Part shown: piece after piece, positions 7,890-15,299 of the stretch | Layout of the letters: every line of letters starts with the position of its first letter | Position numbering within the stretch: position 1 is the stretch's first letter | Assembly (NCBI GenBank): GCA_947628885.1 | Contig: CANRBO010000012.1 | Location: 1 to 16,492, forward strand | DNA length: 16,492 bases | Direction of reading: 5' to 3' | Source: an uncultured Clostridia bacterium | GTDB taxonomy: Bacteria; Bacillota; Clostridia; TANB77; CAG-508 | The notes under the pieces: generated by a model | The model's database searches: none | Told to the model about the DNA's origin: nothing | Seen by the model: only the letters and a program-made list of their open reading frames with translations | Position numbers and translations under genes: made by a program

Positions 7890-8849
7890 TTATTCTTCAA
7901 CTCCATACATTGAATCAAGATATGTTCTTCTTTCTGTTTGTTGTGATGCTACTTCTGAACTTGTACCTGATTCTACAGCACTTGTTCTTGAACCTTCATC
8001 TATACTTCCAAGAGCACTTGATATGGCACTTCTATAACTATTATATGTTTCATTATATCTATTAACTAGTTCATTTCTTGCTGTTGTTACAATATTTGGA
8101 TTTGAACTAATTAATTGTATTGTTTCGTATGAAGGAACATAAGTTGGTGTAGCTGCTGTTTGTATTCCCGGTTCTGTATATTTATTGGCATACAATTTGC
8201 TTCCATTTATTTGATATGCATCAACTATTACTGCACTCATAACTAACATTTGCTCTTCAGTAACATTTAATATAATTGTATCAGCCGAATATGTACCTCC
8301 TAAATCAGACATCTTTACTTTCTTTTTAGGAAGAACTATATAATCTTCACCTGAAGGCAACCTAAATCTTATATCTATTGTATCTCCTTCTTCAAGATTT
8401 GCAGGCAATATAATCATATTATATTCTTGCTCTCTTAAATCATTAGTAACTGCATCTTCTTCAGTCATAATCATATCTTGAGTTATAATACTTTTTTCAG
8501 GTATATCTATCTTAGCTATTACCTTTATTGGAAGTATGTTTCCAGCTTCATCAACTGCCTCAGACATGTCCAAAAAATCTGCTCTTGATATAGCTCCGCT
8601 AGTTGCAACCTCTGCATTAGCTTTTACTATAGTTAGCATATCGCTTGTAATTTCTTCTCCTGATTTTACTGCTGTTGATAGCACAGTTACCTCTCTTTGA
8701 GCCGCTATCCTTGCCTTTTCATCTTCATTTTTCTTGTATAAAAAATATCCCAAAAGTGCCGCAATTAATACTCCTATTAATCCAGCAACTAAAATTCCTT
8801 TTATAAATGATGAACGCGCTTTTTTCTCCAATGGATTCATTGTTGCCAT
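7890..8849 (-). CDS. CpaB/RcpC-like SAF-domain pilus assembly protein (319 aa)
   Basis: First gene of the Tad-like operon. A short cytoplasmic Lys/Arg-rich N-terminus precedes one membrane segment (about 16-38). A SAF-like domain follows (about 52-140, with AVKSGEEITSDML and the repeat-like IDIPEKSIITQDMIM), then an RcpC-like region (about 143-215) containing LEEGDTIDIRFRLPSGEDY. The last about 80 residues are Ser/Thr-rich. In Gram-negative Tad systems CpaB/RcpC works with the outer-membrane secretin. No secretin is expected or seen here, so the protein may act in the cell-wall space instead. A GGAGGA ribosome binding site lies seven bases before the ATG. MATMNP offers two nearby ATGs; the upstream one has the better spacing. 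Confidence 0.87.
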   Translation of the reverse strand: MATMNPLEKKARSSFIKGILVAGLIGVLIAALLGYFLYKKNEDEKARIAAQREVTVLSTAVKSGEEITSDMLTIVKANAEVATSGAISRADFLDMSEAVDEAGNILPIKVIAKIDIPEKSIITQDMIMTEEDAVTNDLREQEYNMIILPANLEEGDTIDIRFRLPSGEDYIVLPKKKVKMSDLGGTYSADTIILNVTEEQMLVMSAVIVDAYQINGSKLYANKYTEPGIQTAATPTYVPSYETIQLISSNPNIVTTARNELVNRYNETYNSYRSAISSALGSIDEGSRTSAVESGTSSEVASQQTERRTYLDSMYGVEE

Positions 8850-8889
8850 AGTTAAATCCTCCTACATATATTATTTTAAATCTTCATCT

Positions 8890-8918
8890 ATTTTATAACA
8901 TTTAAAAATCTAAATCAA
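8890..8918 (-). promoter_or_regulatory. Candidate sigma-A promoter of the Tad-like operon
   Basis: Read on the minus strand, TTGATT (8913-8918) and TAAAAT (8890-8895) are separated by exactly 17 bases. Transcription would start near 8883, giving a leader of about 34 bases that holds the GGAGGA ribosome binding site. The match is reasonable, but the region is so AT-rich that chance matches are common. Confidence 0.45.
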
Positions 8919-8986
8919 TAAATATTTATATTGTTTCTATAATTTAATATTCTTGTAATATTATTGTAACATTCTATTACATTATG

Positions 8987-9074
8987 TATTGTGTTAGCAA
9001 TTGCTTGTTATTGTGTTGGCAATGATTTATTATTTTGCTAGCAATTAGTTGTTATTGTGCTAGCAATTAGTTTT
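8987..9074. repeat. 22-bp tandem repeat, four abutting units
   Basis: Units occupy 8987-9008, 9009-9030, 9031-9052 and 9053-9074, all exactly 22 bases with no spacers. The shared core is TTGTGYTAGCAATTRNTTRT-like; units 3 and 4 contain TGCTAGCAATTAGTT, in which TGCTAGCA is a perfect palindrome. Units 1 and 2 differ by a few substitutions. The array lies about 70 bases upstream of the putative operon promoter (8890-8918). Confidence 0.85.
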
Positions 9075-9143
9075 GGTGAGATTTTTATGTATGCTGTCAT
9101 AATATTTTCTTGATAGTTGCTAATTGCAATATTTTTTATTATG

Positions 9144-9187
9144 TATTTTGTTAAGAATTACTTGCTTTTGTGCTAGCAATTAGTTGT
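9144..9187. repeat. Two further units of the 22-bp repeat, overlapping the vanZ stop
   Basis: Units at 9144-9165 and 9166-9187 abut each other. The second is nearly identical to unit 4 of the main array: TGTGCTAGCAATTAGTT is shared, and after a further five or so bases both copies continue with GAGATTTTT, so similarity extends beyond the 22-base unit. The last unit covers the stop codon and final two codons of the vanZ-like gene. The intervening 69 bases are close to three unit lengths (66) but only weakly repeat-like. Confidence 0.75.
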
Positions 9188-9659
9188 TACGAGATTTTTT
9201 TAAATTATAAATTGTAATAATTATTTTTATTAATACAATTCCAAATAAGAATCCTAAAGTATCTATAGTTACATCTAACGGAGAAGCCGCTCTTTCGCTG
9301 ATAAAGCTTTGATGTAATTCGTCACTGCACGCATATAAAAAACCTATTAATCCACTTATAGCTATTTTCCTTTCATCTGTTATTTTAAAAGTTTCCAACA
9401 ATCCTATACACCAAAATCCTGCTATTGTGTATATTGAAAAATGTGCTAATTTTCTAATTAACGGATCGATAATTTCTACTATACTGTCTATCTTCGAATT
9501 ATCATTAACTAAAAATTTAACAATATTGTAAATAAAGCCTTGGCTTAGCTTAGTTGACTCTTCCCCATTTTGGCTTGAAAATATAAAAATTATTCCAAAA
9601 GTTGCTATTAATAATATTGAAAACAATATCCTTAAATATATCTTCTTATTTTTCTTCAT
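9180..9659 (-). CDS. VanZ-family membrane protein (159 aa)
   Basis: VanZ-like proteins are small multi-pass membrane proteins; the founding member confers low-level teicoplanin resistance, but most relatives have unknown roles. Four hydrophobic segments are visible. Family signatures are FIFSSQNGEES after the first segment, IRKLAHFSIYTIAGF, and SDELHQSFISERAASPLDVTIDTLGF, with the conserved His/Asp/Glu residues in place. I start at the ATG complementary to 9657-9659 (MKKNKKIYL), which has AAAGGA about twelve bases upstream. A TTG-initiated form starting at 9719 would place its first codons inside the upstream terminator and promoter. The last codons overlap a 22-bp repeat. It probably has its own promoter and is separated from the SPFH gene by a hairpin. 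No vancomycin-resistance genes are nearby. Confidence 0.9.
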   Translation of the reverse strand: MKKNKKIYLRILFSILLIATFGIIFIFSSQNGEESTKLSQGFIYNIVKFLVNDNSKIDSIVEIIDPLIRKLAHFSIYTIAGFWCIGLLETFKITDERKIAISGLIGFLYACSDELHQSFISERAASPLDVTIDTLGFLFGIVLIKIIITIYNLKKSRNN

Positions 9660-9690
9660 GTTCAAACAAATTCCTTTCTGATTCACTAAG

Positions 9691-9719
9691 ATTGTAAAAT
9701 AAAATTTTAAAAAAAGCAA
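9691..9719 (-). promoter_or_regulatory. Candidate promoter of the vanZ-like gene
   Basis: On the minus strand TTGCTT (9714-9719) and TACAAT (9691-9696) are 17 bases apart. Transcription would begin near 9684, about 25 bases before the chosen ATG, and includes the ribosome binding site. The -35 box overlaps the U-tract of the upstream terminator. Confidence 0.45.
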
Positions 9720-9778
9720 TAGAGGATGTCCAAATTGAACTATCCTTTACAGGTAACGTTCATATTAGGACATCCTCT
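9708..9778 (-). terminator. Rho-independent-type terminator with long structured loop, after the SPFH gene
   Basis: Arms AGAGGATGTCC (9721-9731) and GGACATCCTCT (9768-9778) pair perfectly over 11 bp. Read on the minus strand the hairpin is followed by ATTGCTTTTTTT. It begins 15 bases past the SPFH stop codon. The 36-base loop can itself fold: TGAAC/GTTCA (9736-9740 with 9758-9762) and TTAC/GTAA inside it, giving a stacked long hairpin. The loop is longer than in usual terminators. Confidence 0.75.
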
Positions 9779-9793
9779 TACAAAATATTTTAT

Positions 9794-10723
9794 TTATTGA
9801 TTTGCTTCTTTTTCGTTTTTCTCAGCTTTTTCGTCTTTCAATCCTTCAGCAAGTGCACCAAGTCCAGCCAAGCTAGCAGTTGCATCAAATGGAATAAATA
9901 CTTTATTAGCATCTCCGTTTGCTACATCTTTCAAAGCTTCAAGTGACTTTAGTTGTACTAAAGTTTGGTTAGGGTTAGCTTTCATCATTGCACCATAAAC
10001 CATTTTTACTTCTTCTGCTTTTGCTTCTGCAACTTTTCTTATAGCTTCTGCATCTCCGGCAGCTTTTCTAATCTTTGCTTCTCTCTCAGCATCAGCTTGT
10101 AAAATTGCAGCTTCTTTTTCACCTTGTGCTTTAAGAACAGCAGCTTGTCTTTCTCCTTCTGCTTGAAGTATAGTAGCTCTCTTATTTCTTTCAGCGTTCA
10201 TCTGCTTTTCCATTGCATCTCTAATATCAGGTGGAGGAGTAATATCTTGAATTTCAACTCTATCAATTGAACATCCCCATTTTCCAGTAGCTTCATCTAA
10301 TATGCTTCTTAATTTATCATTGATTACATCTCTTGAACTGAAAGTTGAGTCTAAATCCATTTTTCCGACTAAGTCTCTAATTGATGTAACAGAAAGATAT
10401 TCAATACCTTTCTTTAAACTTTGTATTTCGTACACAGCCTTTACTGGATCAAATACTTTATAAAAGACAACTGTATTTATTTTAATAGTAACATTATCCT
10501 TTGTTATAACTTCCTGTGGAGCAATGTCTAATGTTTGTTGTTTTAAACTAACAATGCTACGAACATGGTCAACAAAAGGAATAATTATTGTAAGACCCGC
10601 GTCTGCAACTTTGTGAAATTTACCTAGTCTTTCAATAATGTATACTTCAGATTGTCTAACAATTTTTACACTTAATAATATACATATAATTACTAAAATG
10701 GCTAATATAATTAAAAACCACAT
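9794..10723 (-). CDS. SPFH/band-7 membrane protein, QmcA/paraslipin type (309 aa)
   Basis: SPFH proteins oligomerise at the membrane into ring- or cage-like scaffolds linked to protease control and membrane microdomains. One N-terminal membrane segment (about 2-20) is followed by the band-7 domain, starting VRQSEVYIIERLGKFHKVADAGLTI-like and including PQEVITKDNV and FYKVFDPVKAVYEI. ITPPPDIRDAMEKQM then leads into a long Ala/Glu/Lys coiled coil (about 175-245) with ERQAAVLKAQGEKEAAIL. A flexible Lys/Glu-rich tail ends the protein. I start at MWFLII (10723), because AGGGAGG lies six bases upstream; the longer TTG start at 10747 would place that site inside the gene. NfeD, the common partner, is not adjacent. 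Its own extended -10 promoter and a following hairpin make it a single-gene unit. Confidence 0.93.
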   Translation of the reverse strand: MWFLIILAILVIICILLSVKIVRQSEVYIIERLGKFHKVADAGLTIIIPFVDHVRSIVSLKQQTLDIAPQEVITKDNVTIKINTVVFYKVFDPVKAVYEIQSLKKGIEYLSVTSIRDLVGKMDLDSTFSSRDVINDKLRSILDEATGKWGCSIDRVEIQDITPPPDIRDAMEKQMNAERNKRATILQAEGERQAAVLKAQGEKEAAILQADAEREAKIRKAAGDAEAIRKVAEAKAEEVKMVYGAMMKANPNQTLVQLKSLEALKDVANGDANKVFIPFDATASLAGLGALAEGLKDEKAEKNEKEANQ

Positions 10724-10756
10724 AATAAACCTCCCTAATTTTTTCAATCTATATTA

Positions 10757-10765
10757 ATTATACCA
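10757..10765 (-). promoter_or_regulatory. Extended -10 promoter of the SPFH gene
   Basis: On the minus strand the sequence reads TGGTATAAT, a perfect TGnTATAAT extended -10 element. A poor TTTATT lies 17 bases further upstream, as is common for extended -10 promoters. Transcription would start near 10750, leaving a 27-base leader that carries AGGGAGG. Confidence 0.6.
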
Positions 10766-10896
10766 TAAATATCGCAAAAAATAAAGGGGTTTTGTAAATA
10801 TAGTTGCATATTGACATAATATTTTTATTTAAAAGTATTATTTTGTAGGCGTATCTTTCTGTCATAAAAAAACTATTGGAATATATCTATATCATC

Positions 10897-11133
10897 TTAC
10901 AGTAATTCTATTACTTCGCTACTGTTACAATTCTGACCTTTAGGTATCGCAGTAATTTTAAATCTTGAGGTGTTGTTGCCAAATTTAATCTCTACTGTAT
11001 CACCAACCTTGATTTCATAACTTGGTTTTACGACTCTTCCATTTACTGAAATCCTACCATTGTCTGCCGCTTCGTTTGCAACAGTTCTACGTTTAATTAT
11101 TCTTGCTACTTTTAAAAATTTATCTATTCGCAT
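10897..11133 (-). CDS. rqcP: S4-domain RNA-binding protein, RqcP/YabO type (78 aa)
   Basis: The protein is essentially one S4 domain: MRIDKFLKVARIIKRRTVANEAADNG (residues 1-26) is the two-helix RNA-binding part and ISVNGRVVKPSYEIKVGDTVEI (28-49) the strand-rich part. RqcP works with RqcH on stalled 50S subunits, supporting alanine tailing of incomplete chains in ribosome quality control. Length is close to the roughly 85 residues of Bacillus YabO. The C-terminus (SSEVIELL) is short. AAAGGA lies seven bases before the ATG. In many Firmicutes the gene sits near mazG, yabP or divIC; none is here. It follows addA after a 279-base repeat-bearing gap. Heat-shock Hsp15-type S4 proteins are the main alternative identity. 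Confidence 0.85.
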   Translation of the reverse strand: MRIDKFLKVARIIKRRTVANEAADNGRISVNGRVVKPSYEIKVGDTVEIKFGNNTSRFKITAIPKGQNCNSSEVIELL

Positions 11134-11149
11134 TTTTCAATCCTTTCAT

Positions 11150-11332
11150 TATTATATTATTTTCTTTATTCGTGATTATATTATTTTTCTTGTTTTTAAT
11201 TTGATTATATTGTTCTCTCTATTCTTGATTATATTGTTTTTCTTGTTTTTAATTTGATTATATTGTTTTTTTTATTCTTGATTATATTATTTTTCTTGTT
11301 TTTAATTTGATTATATTGTTTTCTTTATTCTT
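11150..11332. repeat. Compound 53-bp repeat (29+24 bp), three full copies plus a half copy
   Basis: Full copies occupy 11174-11226, 11227-11279 and 11280-11332. Each has a 29-base A part and a 24-base B part, and both parts begin GATTATATT. A parts 1 and 3 are identical and part 2 differs by one base. B parts differ only in a short T/C-rich stretch. A diverged B part precedes them (11150-11173), and the start of another A part follows (from 11333). On the minus strand every part carries TATAAT, so eight such boxes lie in or beside the array ahead of the S4 gene. Together with 11333-11412 this accounts for the gap between addA and the S4 gene; no gene is seen there. Confidence 0.9.
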
Positions 11333-11412
11333 AATTATATTATTCTTACAATTATTCATTTGTTGCCTTACAATTAACTAATCATTATAAAAGTGCCTAT
11401 ATTGTTATTATC

Positions 11413-14400
11413 TTATTCATTATATAAATATATAATTTTGTTTAAATATGTTGAATAAATCAATGTTTTGTCCACTTTTCTATTCATAGATTTTTCTATA
11501 GCTTTCTTATACAAATCTAATTGAAATTTATATCTCTCTATCAAATCTAATTCTGTCACATTTCTATCTGTTTTATAATCTGCCAATATAATCTTATTAT
11601 CCTTATCAATATAATATAAGTCAATTATTCCTTGTACTAGCACATTTTCATCCGTTTCCTTGTATGGAATATTCATATAAAATGGCGTTTCTTTATGAAC
11701 TTCTAATGCCTGTTTCATATCTTCAAATAAATCTGATTTTACATAGTTTTCGATAATTTCTTTATTATCAATTAATGCCTGTTTTTCATCTTGCGTTATA
11801 TTTAACTTTTCTAGTAAATCTTCAAATTTAGTATATGAGTTATCAATATTTTGTAGTGCTAAATGTATTAATGTACCAAGCTTTGCTCCTTTTATTTCTT
11901 CTTTTTCCTTCTTTTGAAAATGTTGCTTTACATTTAGTTTATTGTCTATTTTATTTATGTAGTTTTCTTCATCATCTGCTGTTTTATTTGACTTTTCTTT
12001 GTTGTTCTTCAAGTACTCTTCTTTTAACTCTGTAACCGAAGTTTTGCTTGGAGCTTCAATTGCATCTTCAAACTCGTATTTCCAATTAAGCATATCATCT
12101 ACTAATGCATACTTTTTTTCATCTATTTTTTTATTTTTTATAGTAATCTCAGGTTTAATTTTTTCAAAAGTTTCTTCATAATTTAAATCAGACTTATCAA
12201 TTATTTCTAATTTTAAATCTATTTTTGAATTATTAAGGTAAACTAATTCAATCCAGTCTAAAAATCTTATATATTTTTCTACCAACTTTGGATTTATTCT
12301 ATTAGGTGTGTCATGGTCTTGATATTTTTCTAATTCCTGCTTCTTTTTATTTAAGCTCTCTTGGACTTGCTTGTCAGCAGCAACAATAATAATTTTTTCC
12401 TTTGCCCTCGTAAGTGCAACATATAGAACTCTCATGTCTTCCGAGATTGCTTCATTTTTCATTTTTATTTTTATTGCTTCTTTAGTTAAAGTTGGATATT
12501 CCATCCCCTGACCTAGTAAATTAACTCCAATTCCTAACTCTTGGTCAAATACTATTTTTTCCTTCATATCTTGCAAGTTTATTTTCTTATCCACTCCGCA
12601 CAAGAACACTATTGGAAACTCTAATCCCTTGCTTTTATGTATGCTCATAATCCTTACAACATCATCATTTTCGCCAATTACTTTTGCATCTTGTATGTTT
12701 GACTGAGAAGCAATCTTTTCTATAAAAATTATAAAATTAAATAATCCTTTAAAACTTATTTGTTCATAATCTTTTGCTTTTTCAAATAATTTTTTCAAAT
12801 TAGCTTGTCTTAATTTTCCGTTTGGCATTAATCTAACATAATGATAATATCCTGTTTCTGAGTATATCTTCCAAATTAGTTCATCAAGTGTGAGTTCCTT
12901 TTCTGCTTTTTTTAAGTCTTCTAATAGTTCAAAGAAACTTTGAAGCTTTTCTTCTGTTCTTGCATTTATTACTCTTCCTTTATCTCCCGTCTCCCACGCC
13001 TTTGTCAAAGCTTTAAAAAATGGGACTTTTTGCTCTTTTAGTCTGATTTCTACAAGTTCATTTTCACTGAATCCCCCTATTGGAGATCTCAAAACAGTTA
13101 CCAATGGAATATCTTGTAATGGATTGTCTATTATTTTTAACAAAGACAATATTGTGTTTATCTCGATAGATTCCAAAAATTCTGATGCAGAGTCTGAAAA
13201 TACTGGTATTCCCTGCTCAACTAATTCTTTTTCATAAACTGGAGCAATCTGCGACGTACTCCTTAGCAAGATTGCCATATCTCTGTATTTGAATCCTTGC
13301 TTAATTAATTCTTTAATTCTTTTAGCTACAAATCTTGCTTCTAAAATAGATTTTTCAATTACTTCATCTTCTTGCTCATCAATTTTTGATATATTCATTT
13401 TACTTTGCTCATTATCATTATTTTTTGTTTCTGTTTGATTGTTGCTTGTTTCCGTGTCAACAATTTTAAGATTTTCTGCTTGGTTACTACTTGTTTCTGT
13501 CAATTTTTCTTTTTGATTACCACTTGTTTCTGTCTCAATTATGTTAAGCTCTGCTGTACAATCTATTTTAGGATCGTCAAAAGAGCCTGAAAAATTAAGA
13601 TATTCTTCCTTCGTGTACTCCATTTCTCCTAATTTTTTACTCATTATATTTTCAAATATCTGATTAGTTAGATTTAATACATTTTCCCTACTTCTGAAAT
13701 TATTATATAATTGTATTTTTGTATTATCATTAACAATATTTTGTGTATCATCTGCTTCATCACTTGTTATAATTGCTTTTTTGTAGCTTTCATATTTTCT
13801 TAAAAATAAATCCGGTCTTGCCTGTCTAAATCTATAAATGCTCTGCTTTACGTCACCTACCATGAAAATATTTTTTCCATTAGATACGCTATTTAGTATC
13901 ATCTCTTGTATTAAATTAGAATCTTGATACTCATCAATAGCCACTTCTTCAAAATCATATTTTTTTGCAATTTCGGTTTTGCTTCCATCTTCGTTTACAA
14001 GAATTTTTAAAGCCAAATGCTCTATGTCAGAAAAGTCTACAATATTTTTTTCTCTCTTTCTTTTTGTAAACTCTTCCTTAAATTCTAGCACCAATTCTTG
14101 GATTGATTTTAATATTGGATACATTGCACTAATATCTTCTATCGCATCTTCAGAATTGCATACTACTATGCCCTTTAGCTCTTTTTCAAATATGTTTTTT
14201 GCTTCATCACGATTTTCCTTAGCTCTCTCCTTTAGCTCTTTTGACGATTCTTCCATTTTGCTCTTTCTAGGCCATTGCTCAAACGCTTTTTCTGCAATTC
14301 CACTATACATATTATCCCAAGTATCTGTTTGAATTGAACTTATATCATCAATATCTTGCATTATAACAGTTAGAAATGGAATCAATTCTTGATTATTTTC

Positions 14401-15150
14401 TACTTTCTTTCGTGCACTTTCTAAATTCATCAAGCAATCAGATAAAAGTGCTTTTGCCTTATCAAATAATAATTTTCCCCAAGTTGTATTTGCAAAATCT
14501 ATTTTTTTATATTGATTCTCACTATCTTTTAATTGTATGTTTATCTCATATTTATTGTCTATATTATACTCTTCGATTTTTTCATCTAACCATTTTTCAG
14601 GAAATGGCACACAATTAATGAATTCATAAAAATTCAATATAATTTGCTTTAAAGGCTCATCATCTTTGTAAGAACAATATAACTCAAGAAGTTTTAAAAA
14701 TTTTTCATCTTCATTTTCATATTTTTCTTCAAATATATCTTCGATTACTTCCTGCTTCATAATCTCAATCTCAGCAGAATCAGCCACTCTAAAATTAGCT
14801 GGCATACCAATCTCAAAAAAATTATTTCTTATAACATCCAAGCAAAATGAGTGAATTGTACTTATATGAGCTCTATTTAGGAGCAAAATTTGCTTTTGCA
14901 AATATTCGTTGTTAGGCTCTTCATCAATTTTTTTATAAATTGCATCAAGCAATCTTTGTCTCATTTCACTTGCAGCTGCATTAGTAAACGTAACCACCAA
15001 CAATTTATAAATATCTATTTTTTTATTAACAACTTTATTAATTATCCTTTCAACTAAAACAGTGGTTTTTCCAGAACCAGCAGAAGCTGATACTAGAATA
15101 TTTGCACCGCTTTTTTCAATTGCTTGTTTTTGCTCATTTGACCAATTCAT
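11413..15150 (-). CDS. addA: AddA, helicase-nuclease subunit of the AddAB recombination complex (1245 aa)
   Basis: AddAB resects double-strand breaks and loads RecA after Chi. AddA supplies the 3'-5' UvrD-like helicase and one RecB-family nuclease. Visible in order are the Q-like WSNEQKQAI, the Walker A SASAGSGKTTVLVERI (about 21-36), the DEYQDS box (about 405-410), VGDVKQSIYRFRQARPD (about 430-446), YNNFRSRENV, VRIMSIHKSKGLEFP and VLYVALTRAKEK. The C-terminal nuclease contains LGTLIHLAL, GIIDLYY and ADYKTD, with the expected acidic and Lys residues. Length matches the roughly 1230 residues of the Bacillus protein. A repetitive insert of about 40 residues (about 539-577, three TETSxNQ copies) lies before the second helicase domain. 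The partner addB is not next to it, unlike the common addB-addA order. AAAGGA precedes the ATG. Confidence 0.97.
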   Translation of the reverse strand: MNWSNEQKQAIEKSGANILVSASAGSGKTTVLVERIINKVVNKKIDIYKLLVVTFTNAAASEMRQRLLDAIYKKIDEEPNNEYLQKQILLLNRAHISTIHSFCLDVIRNNFFEIGMPANFRVADSAEIEIMKQEVIEDIFEEKYENEDEKFLKLLELYCSYKDDEPLKQIILNFYEFINCVPFPEKWLDEKIEEYNIDNKYEINIQLKDSENQYKKIDFANTTWGKLLFDKAKALLSDCLMNLESARKKVENNQELIPFLTVIMQDIDDISSIQTDTWDNMYSGIAEKAFEQWPRKSKMEESSKELKERAKENRDEAKNIFEKELKGIVVCNSEDAIEDISAMYPILKSIQELVLEFKEEFTKRKREKNIVDFSDIEHLALKILVNEDGSKTEIAKKYDFEEVAIDEYQDSNLIQEMILNSVSNGKNIFMVGDVKQSIYRFRQARPDLFLRKYESYKKAIITSDEADDTQNIVNDNTKIQLYNNFRSRENVLNLTNQIFENIMSKKLGEMEYTKEEYLNFSGSFDDPKIDCTAELNIIETETSGNQKEKLTETSSNQAENLKIVDTETSNNQTETKNNDNEQSKMNISKIDEQEDEVIEKSILEARFVAKRIKELIKQGFKYRDMAILLRSTSQIAPVYEKELVEQGIPVFSDSASEFLESIEINTILSLLKIIDNPLQDIPLVTVLRSPIGGFSENELVEIRLKEQKVPFFKALTKAWETGDKGRVINARTEEKLQSFFELLEDLKKAEKELTLDELIWKIYSETGYYHYVRLMPNGKLRQANLKKLFEKAKDYEQISFKGLFNFIIFIEKIASQSNIQDAKVIGENDDVVRIMSIHKSKGLEFPIVFLCGVDKKINLQDMKEKIVFDQELGIGVNLLGQGMEYPTLTKEAIKIKMKNEAISEDMRVLYVALTRAKEKIIIVAADKQVQESLNKKKQELEKYQDHDTPNRINPKLVEKYIRFLDWIELVYLNNSKIDLKLEIIDKSDLNYEETFEKIKPEITIKNKKIDEKKYALVDDMLNWKYEFEDAIEAPSKTSVTELKEEYLKNNKEKSNKTADDEENYINKIDNKLNVKQHFQKKEKEEIKGAKLGTLIHLALQNIDNSYTKFEDLLEKLNITQDEKQALIDNKEIIENYVKSDLFEDMKQALEVHKETPFYMNIPYKETDENVLVQGIIDLYYIDKDNKIILADYKTDRNVTELDLIERYKFQLDLYKKAIEKSMNRKVDKTLIYSTYLNKIIYLYNE

Positions 15151-15207
15151 TTTGATTTCCTTTCATTGCTCATTTTTCACTTCATTTATTTATTTTATGT
15201 CATATTT

Positions 15208-15236
15208 AGTATATCTTAGTTTTTTGCATATTTCAA
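15208..15236 (-). promoter_or_regulatory. Sigma-A-type promoter of addA
   Basis: On the minus strand TTGAAA (15231-15236) and TATACT (15208-15213) are separated by exactly 17 bases. This is the best promoter match in the window. Transcription would start near 15201, about 50 bases before the addA ATG. It lies in the gap between addA and the divergent plus-strand gene; no equally clear promoter was seen for that gene. Confidence 0.65.
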
Positions 15237-15299
15237 TATTTTTCGGGCAAAATAAAGTAAAAATGTATGTGCCACAAAAGGCAAGAAAGGAATTTATTT

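Larger units (their letters stand above)
8850..9179. other. Intergenic region upstream of the Tad-like operon
   Basis: This 330-base stretch has no convincing coding frame. It contains the putative operon promoter close to the CpaB-like gene, four abutting 22-bp repeats, a less ordered AT-rich stretch (9075-9143) and a further pair of repeat units, all listed separately. No terminator hairpin was seen for the vanZ-like gene that ends at 9180, so read-through into the Tad-like operon is possible. Confidence 0.7.

Noticed and set aside
8987..9187. Possible CRISPR array
   Set aside because: The 22-base units abut without spacers, differ by several bases, and no cas genes are present.
9660..9719. 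N-terminal extension of the VanZ-like protein from a TTG
   Set aside because: It would start in the terminator and promoter region without a ribosome binding site; the internal ATG at 9659 has AAAGGA upstream.
10724..10747. N-terminal extension of the SPFH protein from a TTG
   Set aside because: The strong AGGGAGG site lies within this stretch and is correctly spaced for the ATG at 10723.
11060..11257. Plus-strand hydrophobic frame of 65 codons
   Set aside because: It is the translation of the AT-rich repeat array, overlaps the S4 gene in antisense and lacks a ribosome binding site.
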